A DNA stretch of 64,000 nucleotides, taken from the NCBI RefSeq assembly GCF_018691265.1, contig NW_024881322.1, positions 9,165,989 to 9,229,988 of the forward strand. The letters run 5' to 3'. This DNA comes from Tyto alba (Eukaryota; Chordata; Aves; Strigiformes; Tytonidae). The notes under the pieces were generated by a model. The model ran no database searches. It had not been told where the DNA came from and saw only the letters and a list, made by a program, of their open reading frames with translations. Shown in pieces: positions 1-12,510 of this stretch (position 1 is the stretch's first letter; the number at the start of each line of letters is the position of its first letter). The translations under genes and the position numbers were made by a program.

Positions 1-3000
1 TTCTGCTGTCCCTCCCTCCCCTCACTCCTGTTTGACCTTTGCTACTGCCTCCATTGACCCTTTTGGTGATGAGCCCTGTGCACCCAGCACATCAGCCCCA
101 CTGTCTGCAACCAAAGCCAGAGGATCCCTTCTCCTTGATGGGGCAGCTGCTGGGCATGGGCAGCTCTAGACCCTCCCTCAGCTCCCCGTGGCACCAGGGC
201 CACGTGCTGCCTTTTCTCAGCTGAGAGGGCGAAGGACCACTGCGGTGGGACCCACAGAAATCTCTTTTGGTGCATTATTATCGCAATAGCAAGCTGCAGC
301 CTGCAGCAGTTCCACATCCTGGATAAAACTCCCTCCCCTCCTCTGATTACTGCTAACTCATACTTTCCAGAGCTGATTTATCCCAGGCCTCATAAAAATG
401 CTTCAGAGCAGCCAAAGCATGTTGCCTTCAGAGCACACCAGATTCCTTCTAGCACCAGGTATTTTAAAAAGACGTATCCTCAGGAGGATGCCTCTCCCAG
501 TCCAACTCCTACGTATAAAGGCTTCACACTTACCTTAAATCACACAGCATGTCAGCTGCTCTGAACTATCATCGCTGCTATTATTAGCAGTACTGGCAGG
601 GTCAAGACTTGCTTATTCTGGTCCCTGCCTCTTGCTCCGAATGGGCAAAAAAGAGAGAAAGGTTGGGAGGAGGGAGGAAACAGCTGAGCTGCTCACAGGA
701 CCATGGCAGGAGAGTGGCAGCAGGTGGAGTAAAATATTAGACTTCCCTAAATCTCTGCCCAGCACCCTGTGCATTTGGTCACTGGGCTAGCTGTACATCT
801 CCACAGATGTCCTGCTATTACTCTGCACCTACCTTCCAGGAGCCATAGGTACCTAAGTGAGGTGCAAGTCAGTGTAGGTGGCTACAGAGCAGCTAGGCTA
901 TCGTTAGCCAAACCCACCTTTGATGAATAGGTATCTTCACCTCAGTGGGCCAGGGGCAGGCAGAGGAGGACACCTGCCCATGCTCAGCTAGGACTAGGAT
1001 GCACTACTTCTAAGATCGGGCCTTCAGCCCTGTGTTCTTGAAAGCAATGATGCCAAACATTGGGTTCACCACTCACCTCAACCAACTACTTTCACTCTAT
1101 CCATTACCAGATGGTTTTTAGCTGCTCTCTGTTTATTGTAATACACTAAAAAAATGGACCATTGTCTTTCCCTGGCATTACTCTACAAAAGAAAAACATA
1201 CAGAGGTAGCAGTATGCTAAAGCAGAGACAAGCAGCAGTAAAACATCACTTGTTGCACCCCAGGGAAAGGGTCTACTAAGAGGCAGCAAGCTGAGTCTCA
1301 CCTGGCTTCTCTGAATCCCCCCAAAACCTTGTCCTGTTCTTTCAAAGACACCACATTTTGTCTGGAGAAACAAACCAGAGAGGACAAACAACCTTAAACG
1401 CTCCCACATGTAAACACGCTCCCATAACAATGAAAATGGAATATACCCAGCAATCAAAGCCCTTGACTTTCTCCTAACTCAGCTGGTGGGAAAACAGACA
1501 GGCGATGAAAGAAGAGTAGAATACAGACCCTTGGTCTTCTTGTTTCCTACAGCCCTGGCCGGCACATCCCTTCCACCCCCGGCAGAGCAATATCACGTAT
1601 GCCTGCCTGTTGGGGCTGGCAACCATCGTGCAAGGAGCTGTGCAGACACAGAGGAAAGGACTAGTCCCTGCTCTGGCCATTTTATGAACTAAGTACAGTT
1701 TAGACATTAAAGTTACTTATTCCTATTACTACACCTGCTTTTGAGGGGAAACAGAGATGTGCATGCCCTTTTGCTTCACTTTATATCATCTAGGCACACT
1801 TTAGTCACACAAATACAACAATGCGTACACTAATTTAAGTAGAAAGAGTCATCTACTTCAAAGGATGTTAGATACAATCCTCCGAGTATGATTAAAACCA
1901 GTGGGACTATTCAGTGGACTCTGGATAAAGCCCTGCTTTACAGGATTTCTACGCTGACAGATCAGTCCAGATTCAACAGTGCTTTTCTCCCCGAAACAGC
2001 AGACCCCCATCATTCCTGACACCAGGCAGGACCCTATAGCAAACAATCAGATGTCTGCAGTGAACGTCTCTCCCTAGCCAAAAAAACATCCCACAGACTT
2101 AACATAATAAGTTATTGTCTTCTTAAAAAGCAGCACACACACTGATCACCCTCATTAAGGAAGCCGTGCAATTTTCTTCTATAAAACTTCAGCCTTCAAA
2201 ATGTTGTAACTGGTCCAAAGGGAGAAGTGGAGTAGTTTAGTAGCCAGAGGACAAATTCACAGCTTCCCCATATGCTGTTGTGCAACTAGGGGAAAAATGA
2301 AAGGGGAGAGGGGGAATTTGCAGTGCTAAACTTCCCCTTTTCTTCTCTTTTTCTTGTTTTCCTTTTGAGATCACCGCTCTCACTGTGGGACAGTGGATCA
2401 CTGAAGGGATGGTTTTCCTCCCAGCAGCCAGACCAAATACATCAGTTCAGCTTGCTTTCCAGGCTCATAGCAAAACATCCTCAGCCAAGGCCCATGGGCT
2501 TTAAAATTCACTGCTCCTAAAACTCTGCCAGGACCCCCACTTGGCAAGCTGCAACCTGTATTATAAGGATTTTTGGCAGAATTTGCTTTTTAATTATTTT
2601 ATATTTTCATTTTCTTGCCACAAGGGCAGGCAAGTGCCTAATGGAAATGGATTCAATGGGGCTGTCTCTGAGAGTGAGTCGGATATGTTTGTTTATACTG
2701 AATGGCAATTCTCTCCCCTGCATCTGAGAGAATTACAGCTCTAAATGGATGCATTAACAAGTAACCTCCAAGCTACCTGGCAGCCCAAATTGCTTTCCCT
2801 ACTCTGTTGTTTTACATGCATAAAGTAGACCACAGAGATGTCAACTAGGGCCAGGTAGGGATGCGTAGGGGAAAAATGAGCAGAGGTGTAAAACTGGAGC
2901 TTTTTAAGGTAGAGAACATCAAGGAAAGATGACCTGAAAATACCACCAGACAACTCCTCTAGCATTAAAGCCAGCACAATGTTTGCTGGCGAACTGCACG

Positions 3001-4400
3001 TGACTAATTAGCACAGCAAGTCTTGGAGGGAGGGACACACATCTCTGGCAGCCAGGATCCACACCACTTTGTCTACCTGCATCGCAGCGCAGCATGACTG
3101 CGTGCCCAGGCGGTAGGTATGGTGTGCATTGCGGGGTAAGAAGCTCCCTCGTTTGGCAGGGGCTGAGAGCGTGGGGGGTCTGTCAAGAGAGAGTTTCCCC
3201 AGTCCCAAGAGGATGGAGGGTCCACACATTTTTGGGAAACGGTGCTTGCCAGAGGGCATCCACCAAGACTTTGGGTTCCTGAGCACTCCAGCAGCAAGCC
3301 GGCTTCACAGCCCTCAGGCACAGACTGGGTCTTTCTCCCAGTTGTGTTCCCAAAGGTTCCTGGTGAGACTCCAACCTAATAAACATAATGGTGAAGGGAC
3401 TGAACCCATACTCCCATCACCATGTATTTCCAGAGGGTAACAGATGCTCTCAGGTAGTTTTTGTGGTGACCAAGGAAAATGAACGCACCACTGAAATGGT
3501 GGAGGCAAGGACCAAATTTTGATCCTTTGGCAGCTAGGAAATTTATGTATGGTGATGATTTAACATGGGATTAGCAGAGATTCCTTGTTCTACCCTCATT
3601 CAGTTTATGTTTTGCCCATCACCGAGACATCACTCTATGACTAATGTTGTCGTCTGAAGGAATGAATGCACGCCAGGATGCCAAACCTTATTCTGAATTA
3701 AATCTACAAAACCCCATACAGAATAAAGATGTTCAGCATGACATTATTTTACATTAATGCAATACAGGAGCACCTGTACACCCTGAGAGTTAGAGACATC
3801 TCGAACTATTTAAAAAAACCTTAAAATCACATATAAAAAGTCACCATGTCCATAGAGCTACAGCTGTTATACTGCTTCTTTATACAAACAAAACATCCCA
3901 AATTGTTTCTAAAAAAAAGAATGAAAAGATCACCTGTTAAAATTGTCCACCCTAATTTGTAATAAAAACACATTATATCCCTTTTGTGCGTAATAGATAA
4001 GTACACATCCATTCACTTCAGTTTAACCTTCCAATTGCTTCTTCAATCTCCTTAAAATTTCTCATAATTTCATTCCATTTAAATACATCCATACACACCT
4101 GCGTTAGCTTCTGTTACAGTGGGAGCATAAACACTTTTTACTAAAATTTCACCACCTTCCTAACAGCAAGGGTTTCCGGGGGACCGTAACAGCAGTTTTG
4201 CAAAATCACCTTGAAGTGCCCTAACGGTACTACTATAGATGCATTTTTTCCAGTGATTACACTGTGTTTCCTCCAGCTTTTTTAGTAAACGTCCTGTTGG
4301 ATAAATACTTTGCCATTTACATTTGAAACCCTTTTGCTGGTGGTTTTAAAATAAAAACCTCAAACCAGAAAAGGATCAACACATACTTCACTTACCTGAG
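1..4400. other. Non-coding stretch, no gene seen
   Basis: Mostly unique AT-leaning sequence with short, mutually overlapping open frames on both strands and no recognised domain. The first 300 bases are pyrimidine-rich on this strand and carry one CACGTG E-box near 200. An 8-bp inverted repeat (AAAGGGGA 2300-2307 / TCCCCTTT 2333-2340) is present. No interspersed repeat of a family I recognise was seen, although 780-1000 has the feel of old degenerate repeat sequence. Confidence 0.6.
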
Positions 4401-4409
4401 CTATACAAA

Positions 4410-4447
4410 AATTGCTGGCATTGCAATACCAGCAATTACCAGCAATT
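4410..4447. repeat. Perfect 9-bp hairpin plus an extra copy of one arm
   Basis: AATTGCTGG at 4410-4418 is the exact reverse complement of CCAGCAATT at 4429-4437, with a 10-base loop. The right arm is repeated immediately downstream (ACCAGCAATT at 4438-4447), so the left arm could pair with either copy. This is seen directly. No known RNA family is matched, and it may be a small local duplication with no function. Confidence 0.75.
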
Positions 4448-6167
4448 CTGTGTCCTTTTTCTTTACAGTGTTATTCTTGGTGCACAAAGACTGTTGGCTT
4501 TGAGACTAAACTTCGCCCAATAGGGTTTCCATCTCACTTAATGATCTTCTGTTCCCTTTTTCCATTTTTTTGTTCTCTTCATTAACAACTAATCACACCC
4601 AGTATCTGCAGTCTCTCAAGCACAGAAATACTTGTAGTTTGGCACAAAGTCATGTACCTGGTTATTTCAGCTGGCATTTTCTGGATCTGAATGCATAAAA
4701 CTTCTGAGGCCTGATGCTTTGTGGTTGCAATGGCAATCTAACACTGAAAATGCCCTATGGGGAGCTTATGTCTTTTATTGCACCTTTGTTTACTTGTTTA
4801 TTGAACAGAATTGATTTAATTGTTAGCTACTCAGATTTATAAGTTACACTGATCTAAATAATCTCCTAGCCAACTGGCAGACAGAAACCCTGAGGCTCTG
4901 GGCTTTGGTGAGATTAAATCAGTTGTGTATTAACGATGTTTTAAAGCACTTGATCAAAGTGCATTCAGCAGACTCCCCGGCCCTCTTGCACACCATTGCT
5001 CCAATCTGCTGCAGTTTTCTATAGGAGTGGTGGTCACATATATCTACAATAACTTGAAGTTGTCCACTAAGTGTGCCTGAGTAAGCCTTTTACATGACCT
5101 GAACCTTGGTTTGAAAGTGGTAACTCCAAAGACTGGGCATATAAAGTGCTGCCAAATCAAATGAGCTGCTTTTTAGCTCACTTTAAGTTTCAGCATGACC
5201 AAATCAAGCCTTCTCTTACAGAATTATGCTTCAAAATATAAACCAGAACTTCAGTGACTGTATTGCTTTTTTACTGTCTCCTTGCACCCTTTTGCTCCTT
5301 TCATGTAACAACACATTTTGATCTGCTTTTTACCAGCTTGCTATACAACTGCTTTCCCCAAATTGGGGAAGCATGTTCTGCTGCAGAGCAGCAATTTGTA
5401 GGGTGACTTTTCTGCTTTTACAGAAATTATAGCAGAAAAAGAAACTTGGGGAATGGCTTACCCACTTTCCCTGGCCCAGTTTAAAATAGGCTAGACCTTC
5501 TGAACAACTTTCAGGCATCTGTTCATTTGTGGGTATTGTTTTCTTCCCCAAAACGTGCACTCCCCCATTTCTTCTATTTCTACTACTGTTTTAGTGGTAA
5601 GGTGAATTTTTGCAATTTTGTACTAGGGCCAGGAAACTAGAAGGAGGATTATCTTTAAATGCCTCTATCCAACTTTATAAAACACGCTATGCAGACCTGT
5701 TGCATTTACATCCACACAAAACAGGAGCGGCATCCCTGAAACAGCAGGAGAGAATCAGATGCATGGCATTAAATATTGACTGCACTCATGTATACGTGTG
5801 TGTGTATAAATGTGGCCGGCTAGAGCTTCTGTGGTATTTGAAAGGACAGTAAACCCTGAAGAGCCTGAATGTTCAGAGAGGAGCTTATCAGTTGTTGATG
5901 AGGCCCTGTCCAGCCTTACAGACAGCCAGTTTCCTTCTGTACCGGGGCACTAGTTTGCTGTGGAGCCAGCAGAAAGGTGATAAGCTGCGGAGAAGATTTT
6001 TTAGGAGTCTTGCCTATCTTTCACACCAAGTGGCCAGAGCACATTTTCCACAGTTGCCACTTACAGATAGGCTGGCTGCTCTTGGATAAGGTCAAGAAAT
6101 AAATAGGAAAATGGGTTCCAGTTTGCTTCCTCTCACAGTCCCATAGGACTCTAAGGCTAGGGCAGAC

Positions 6168-6177
<10 letters not shown>
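4448..6177. other. Non-coding stretch, no gene seen
   Basis: AT-rich unique sequence without a supported exon, repeat family or strong regulatory cluster. A short GT-rich run lies near 5790-5810. Open frames are all under about 90 codons and look like chance. Confidence 0.55.

Positions 6178-6199
<22 letters not shown>
6178..6199. repeat. Poly(T) tract, 22 bases
   Basis: Homopolymer T run, preceded by another T-rich segment from 6168. Read on the minus strand it is a poly(A) tract. No AATAAA signal or target-site duplication was found beside it, so a processed retrocopy is not supported. Confidence 0.85.
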
Positions 6200-7900
6200 C
6201 CCACCCCTTTTTAAATATATAAATCTCCCAGAGCTTATAACTGTGCCAGACAAGGTAGTTCTGGAGTCAACTCAGAGCAAGAGACAGATTTCAGGCTGGC
6301 TGGCTATCAGCAATTCCCTGTCTGCAACTGCCAGGCAGGAAAAGGCTGCAAGTTCTGCCAGTTGATAGCAAAAGCTTCAGTTAAACCGAGCTGCAAAATT
6401 TTTGCGACACTCTCAGAAGAAAGGGGTTCTTGCGAAGTTCACCTTTTGCCAAACCCCAAGCGACTCCTTTTGGGTTGGGCACCGAGGTAAGGATGATGCA
6501 GAGCTTGACAGCGTCACAGCTTCGCTGGGAAGCAGCGCACGACGTCCAGCTCCGGGACAGAGCAGCCTCATCCCTCGCTCCCCAGGCTGCTTCTCTAGAT
6601 ACCGTGGGAAACGCAAATACGCGGTGGCTGAGGTTAGCATTCAGGGGAGATAACATTAGGAAACTCCATGGGGGGGCTTAAGCTGATGTCTGAGGTGTTT
6701 GTATCTTCATCTCTGAATCTTGCTCTGAGTGTTTGACCCCCCTGCAATTGCTAGAAGCGTTCCAGAGCGTTATCCCAGTCACTGCTTTCCAGGGTTGCAA
6801 ACCTACACTTTGCAGGTTAAAACGTTTTACCCTCAACTTCCTAACGATGGCAAGAGGCACCTCAAGTTACCTGCGTATATTTTTGTTTAACACTTCCCTT
6901 GGGATAATGCAATTAGCACATAACAATACACAATCACTATAAACCTGGTGTCCTGCAGGACTGTGGTGGTATCACAGTGAGCAGGCAGTTTTCTTTTACA
7001 GCAGAAACTCTGCCAACTGCAATGTTGCATCAGCCCCTCCCAGCATCAAAGCAAGCCATCCTCATTATTGCCTTCCACCAAAGAGCGTCCCAACAGAAGA
7101 AAGATTCAAGCAAAAGGCTATGTGATACTTCAAAGGCCTAGCTGAATCTTTGCTGCTCTAAGGCATAAATTTGAAATAATAGAAAGTCCTGAGTTTGAGC
7201 GCTGCTGTGCCAGCCCTTTTGACTATTGCCAGTATTTTGGGGTCAATGTATTAATGAGGAAATGGCTGAAGGGGAAAAAAAGATTTCAGAAGTTTCATTC
7301 CTAGTTCAATCTACCTCTGCAGTCCAAAGCCTGCGCTTTCAAGCCGCCCGTGTGCTGCTGTCTCTTCTGTTTCGGGAAGGCATTGATACCTTTCACTTCT
7401 TGCCAGCACAAATCAAGTGCCTCTCAGCTGAGCTCCTCTTCCTGCAAGCTACTGTGATAATTTTGTGCTGCTGAAGCACAGAGGATGTCCCCAAAACGTG
7501 TTCACACCCAGCTCATGCAGTGCCAGGCACAAGGCAGCCTCAACAGGTACCAGAAAACAGCTCACCTGCCTCTAGCCCACAAGGAGAGCGGGAAAGGGGC
7601 TTATTTTGAATTTCATGTGGTTTCCACATGGCCTTGCAGCCCCAGACAGGGCTTCTCCCATCCACACAGGCACAGTGGGACACTGCCAGCACCCTCTGTG
7701 GCCAGCACCCACCGCAGCCCCAGCAGCTTCACCCCACAGCATGCCAGACGCTTCGCAGCCCCACACCTCTCCTTCGCAAAGCGATAACACTCCTAATTAG
7801 CAGCGAGACCTCCCAAAAGGGGGGGGCAGAGGCGGGATTGGGGGACACAGAGGTGGCTGGACTTGGACTGCTGCACTCCCAACAGTAATGAGGCACTGGG
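6200..7900. other. Non-coding stretch, no gene seen
   Basis: Two moderately GC-rich patches (6410-6610 and 7500-7860) carry several overlapping open frames on both strands. None shows a recognisable domain or a paired acceptor and donor that agree with a reading frame. The composition could fit a weak regulatory region or an untranslated exon, but nothing decides this. Confidence 0.5.
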
Positions 7901-7939
7901 GCTGGAACGAGGGAGAAGCCAGGAGATAAGAGAGGGCAG

Positions 7940-8180
7940 GAGGGGAATATTTTGCTGACAGAAAAGAAATATGCTTGGGACTAACCTCTAGTGCCAGTGA
8001 TATTTTAATCTCATTGGCAGGGAACTGTTCTTCCAGGCAGGCAGAATTAATTTAGTGTTTTCGGCAGTCAGACAGAGGGGCATACTCCCTTGGCCACGTG
8101 CCACCCTCGTGCTGGGGGCAAAAAATATTCCCTGACCCGACAATCAAGAATTCATTGAAGAAAAATAAACTCGAAGCCTG
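7940..8180. promoter_or_regulatory. Possible conserved non-coding block (weak)
   Basis: About 240 bases of balanced composition with several transcription-factor-like words: TTGGCA half-site near 8015, AATTAATTTAG near 8048, and a CACGTG E-box near 8096, all without simple repeats. The texture resembles conserved non-coding elements, but this is an impression from sequence alone; no alignment was possible. Chance occurrence of such short motifs is common. Confidence 0.2.
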
Positions 8181-8189
8181 ATTTTCCCT

Positions 8190-10290
8190 TGGGGTGAACT
8201 GCTACGTCGGTGTCACCAGTAACCCCAGTGAAGTGGCCCCTCGCCCATGTGGTGCAAAGAAGGGAAGAGCCAAGTCTGCAGACTCCCAAGCCCCCAGTCC
8301 TATTTAGCAGTGGCAATTAATGAGTTACTGCTGTGGCTGAACTGGTCACTGCAAGGCTACCCCCCTGACCCCTATGTCTGTCAGCATCAACAGGAGCACT
8401 GACCTGGCCAAAACATTCTGGGTGTTACCAAGAAAGTTCAGCACAGGGGTGTAAACTCATCATTCGGAAGGGCCCAGCACCAGAAGATAGTATTCACATT
8501 TTATGGTCTGCAACCAAAAAGGTACCATGTGCAAGATAGAAGAGATTTTTTGCCCCTTTTCTCCTCCAGATACTAAATGGAGCAACACACATGCACAAGG
8601 ATATCCCTTGTGGAGCCGTCCATGTCACAAGGACAGACATCATACAGGCACAGCCACAGCAGTGTTCTTCTACATTCCCTCTCGCAAAACACTTGTTCTT
8701 TGCAAAACCTTGATGTTGTCTTTGTGCAGCATTTCCCAGTGATGCAGAGATAAGAGATTGGCACCAGCTTCTCCTACAACAGACCCGCAATCCCCTTTAC
8801 CAGCACAAAACCACGTTATCTTACAAGCTGGTTTTCCACCAGGGAGATTTTACTAATTGCTATCTTATACCTGATAATGAAATAGCTCAAAATATAGGGT
8901 GTAGAAAAGAGGAAATTTTGACTGAATTAGTACCACTTGGTACAGTTCCTATTTTGATGACTATCAATTAAAAAAAAAAAAAGTAGTTGTAGAAGTTATT
9001 TGGGCAGGCTGTTTACAATAGCTGCCTGAGTTAGACTTGGGACTATTAAAGCACCTCAGTTCACCTAGGGTGATAAGAGCAATTCAGACCACCCCTTCTA
9101 CATGGGTGGATCAGTCTCAGTGCCTGCTGCTGGGACCCAGTTCAGCCTTTATGGCTAACTGCAACATTCACCTAGAGTATTCACCTAGCACAGTTAGATT
9201 AATTCTTATTATGAATGGACAAGGAAGAAAATACATGACTTCACTCTAGTTTAATTTCTGGAACATCAAAGGGTAGAAAAAAAAATGTTCAATTTACTCT
9301 TTGCAAGGTAAAGAAACTATGCATGGCGACATGCTACTTTAATTTGTTAGCGTATCGCATGCTACTACTGAGAGTTTTCACTGTAAAGAACCTCCAGTGT
9401 GGTCTAAAACAATAACAGGGTATTTGTCAGGCAGGAAGAAAATCCACAGTGCTTCATTAGGCTGAGGGACACTAAAAAATGGAGAACAGACAGTGGGAAA
9501 AACTGCAGCCTGGGAGCAGAGGTCTGCCAAATCCAGAGAGTGAAAAACAAAAGGGCTATAACCTATACTGGATAATATCAGACACTACAGTAAAAAGGTT
9601 AAAAGAAATCATCCCTTTCTACCACATGTTTATTGCCTGCCTTTGTTTAGACTTATGAGCCTGAAGGCTCAATTTTTCCCTCTTGATTGCTAGTTTGGGG
9701 GATTTTTTGTCATCGTTTTGTACAAGATGTTGCTTTTCTTCAAAGAGCTTGCATAGACTTCAGCGTAGAATTAAGACATTGGTCACTCCAGGAAACACCA
9801 AATGAGTATACAAAGAGGGAGAAAAAAACACATCCCAATCCAGCAAGAAACACGCACAGGCTCCCTTGTAAAATGTGAGAATCAATATAACAAAGAGGAA
9901 TTAAATTCCTGCCAACCCTCTGATAGACATTGTGCATGCTGGGCCTGGATATTTCCTCCTCTTCCTCTCTACCTTAAGAGGGGATGTCATTCGAACACGA
10001 AGCTAAAACTGTCAATAAAGATTTGTTGGCTTGCTGACAAAATCTACCAGTTTCTGGCAGCACCATCACTGAGAGACTCAGTGAAGGCAGGAATGTAAGA
10101 GTTGCTGGAGAAAGCACCACTCAGACAGATGTGGGCTAACCAGTGTGTATGTCTGCCTGAACTACCAGCTAATTGAGGTGGGAAATGACTTCTCAAGAAG
10201 ACGGACACTCCTCCTGATCTTGATTAACTCCCTTTGTATTGTGGTTTACAGAAATATGTCAGCGTTCTCCATCAATCTGCCAGCAGGTCT
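8190..10290. other. Non-coding stretch, no gene seen
   Basis: Unique sequence with a 13-base poly(A) run at 8970-8982 and short opposing open frames only. No repeat family or regulatory cluster stands out. Confidence 0.55.
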
Positions 10291-10360
10291 TTTCTCTAAC
10301 ATATTTCAGCTTGCCACTTGGCCTTTCACTGCGGATAGGTGCTGCCGCAGCTGATAGAGC

Positions 10361-10385
10361 TCCCGCATGACATCAGGGAGCTGCG
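10361..10385. repeat. 7-bp inverted repeat with 11-base loop
   Basis: AGCTCCC and GGGAGCT flank an 11-base loop that contains a TGACATCA word (CRE/AP-1-like). The hairpin lies in a slightly GC-rich pocket (10335-10425). It is a short stem that can arise by chance; no RNA family is recognised. Confidence 0.5.
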
Positions 10386-10423
10386 CTACCTCTTCCCACT
10401 GGTGCTGACCTCCCGCCATCACA

Positions 10424-10474
10424 ATAAAAATGAAGCAAGTCAGCAACTTCAAAAAAAGAAAAAAAAAAAAAAAA
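10424..10474 (+). other. AATAAA-like signal followed by poly(A) tract
   Basis: CAATAAAAATG is followed about 20 bases later by A7-G-A16 (10451-10474). The spacing resembles the 3' end of a polyadenylated transcript or processed retrocopy. Upstream I do not recognise any parent gene and see no matching target-site duplication, so it may be coincidence. If real, transcription would run on the plus strand and end here. Confidence 0.25.
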
Positions 10475-11644
10475 GTGTCCTGGAGTAGTTGCGGTTTTGG
10501 AAGTGAATACTTCTCATGTGTCTTTTCAAATCCTCCCTAGGACTGAGAATAACTATAAAAAGTAAGTGTTGGGGATGATGCCACTGAAGAATATTGGTGC
10601 TGCTTTGAACACATACATATTGGTATCATTTTCCAGGTACAATTATAATATTTTAAACATATTTTTCTTTAAATTGATAGGCATGTTATGACATCTCAGT
10701 AGTGCAATTTCCATTCCACTCAGGAAGAGCTGAAGTTGCAAATAAAGGCTGGGAAACACCTGCTGGGGCAGCCTGAGGGGAAAGAACGTGGGACTTACAG
10801 CTGACCATGGCTACACAGAAAGCAACAACACATGCCTCTGTAGAGTGTCTGGCAGATCACTGTGCCCTCTGTACCCCAACAGTGCTTCACTGGAGCATGG
10901 CTTTAGGAGAAGTACTTCAGGCAAAAGTAAAGACTTCTCAGCTGTGCAGGCAAAATGCATTTCTAGTTACAAAACAGCTTGAGGAAAGGAGAAAAGGGAC
11001 TCAGGATGGGGAAAAGCTAAGCTGAAAGGCATTCTCTGAAAACCCTCTTCTGCCTCTAGACCCTTCCAGGCATCCTCTTTTCCTAGACTACCTTCCTCTT
11101 TCTGGACCACCACATTCCTCTGCTATTCCAGAAGCAATCTGTATGGGGGCTAGTGGTCTGCTGCAAGAAGAGACGTGGACTGGGCAGTCTAGAAGAGGGC
11201 ATAGGGAGAACAAGCAGACACTAGAAAATGTGCCTTTGAAGGAAAGGTCGAAAGAATCAAAATACCTGCTGTGTTAAAGAGACATGGGGAAGGGATATTT
11301 AATTTGCTCATTGCCTATCAGAAATGATGCAATATACAAAAGACAAAAAAGGAGGATGATAACTAAGTGCATACATCACTCAGATTCCTAATAACCTTGT
11401 GACTACAACATATATGGGTTGCCAGATTAACGGCTCCTTGAGGATGTTCTGTATTGTTTCTTTGGGAAAGACCTCCTTTTACTGTGTCTCTATACAGCAT
11501 CTAATCCAGCAAGGCCCTGCTCCAAAATGAAAGTCTACAGGCAACAATACAGAAGTCTATTTAAGAAAAGTTAGGCAGTTTTAAATAGCTGGAATAATTG
11601 GCAGGGAATATTCCACTTGCTTAATCTGTCATTTGGTCATTAAT

Positions 11645-11694
11645 AAGTCTACATAGTAGTCAAGATCCAAAGTCTACATAATAGTCAAGATCCA
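11645..11694. repeat. 25-bp tandem duplication, two copies
   Basis: AAGTCTACATAGTAGTCAAG at 11645 recurs at 11670 with one substitution (AAGTCTACATAATAGTCAAG); both copies continue into ATCCA. The near-identity implies a recent local duplication by slippage or unequal exchange. Confidence 0.9.
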
Positions 11695-11892
11695 AAAGAA
11701 AGGCAGCCTCAGAATCCACATTTGATTTTTTTCATTACCTTGGAATTTAGGTGGCTGGCATTTGAACTTCATACATATGTATATATGCATGCCAGATCAT
11801 TAGGAGATAAAAACCAAGAAAGCCTCAGTTAATATGTAGAGTAGCTAGTAAGCTAAAACTTTTGCTATGTTGTTATTTTGTTTGGTGGTTGA

Positions 11893-11912
11893 TTTGTTTG
11901 TTTGTTTGTTTG
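11893..11912. repeat. (TTTG)5 microsatellite
   Basis: Five perfect TTTG units followed by a T5 run. It is a common simple repeat. Confidence 0.95.
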
Positions 11913-12469
11913 TTTTTAATTCATCAAAAGTACAATCTCTCATTCCTAAATACAGCTATGTAGCTGAATATTGATCTTTTACCATCTTCGCCACAGAAGA
12001 GTCAGTCTGTCTTCCAGCTGTGCCCTAAAAGGTACATCTACCTTTTCTCCTCCCTTCCCTAAGGAGAGGACGTGCATGTAAATAGAGTATCCATGAAAGT
12101 CGGCTGCTGCAGCGTTCCATGCACTAACGCTGCTGCAAGGGAGAAGTGTGCAGGGAAAGGTGAGCACACAGGTGATACATGAAAACCAAATGGAAAGGTT
12201 TCTAAGTTGGACTTTTTGTAATACATCTTCCTCATGGGGTAATTAACAGGTTAGTTTCTCTAAACTTCATACCTTAGGTAGGTTGTTTTTTTAAAAAGCA
12301 AGCGTTCCTGAATGGCTTGCTCCCTTGTAGGTAACAGAGCTATAAAGGTGCATAAACCATCATCTTCAATCATCACACAACCTTTGATCTACACCAACAG
12401 AGAGAGGTTTTCTCATTTAGGAGGAGGAAGCAACCAACTTGAATCGATTGTGGACCAGCCTGTACAAGC

Positions 12470-12473
<4 letters not shown>

Positions 12474-12505
<32 letters not shown>
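12474..12505. repeat. Poly(T) tract, 32 bases
   Basis: Uninterrupted T32. On the minus strand it is a poly(A) tail-like tract, but the preceding minus-strand sequence has no AATAAA and no target-site duplication is visible. It also creates the Phe- or Lys-rich stretch of chance open frames on both strands here. Confidence 0.95.

Positions 12506-12509
<4 letters not shown>

Positions 12510-12510
<1 letters not shown>

Larger units (their letters stand above)
10480..12470. other. Non-coding stretch with small tandem repeats
   Basis: No gene seen. The stretch holds a 25-bp tandem duplication near 11645, a 12-bp palindrome ATACATATGTAT at 11771-11782 and a (TTTG)5 microsatellite at 11893-11912. 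Otherwise it is unique AT-rich sequence. Confidence 0.55.

Noticed and set aside
780..1000. Possible degenerate DNA-transposon or SINE remnant
   Set aside because: Only a vague impression from repeated short words such as TAGGTACC and AGCTAGG; no terminal inverted repeats were found.
8835..8850. CTCF-like CCACCAGGGAG word
   Set aside because: Only the partial core is present and the flanking positions do not match; a single weak hit is expected by chance.
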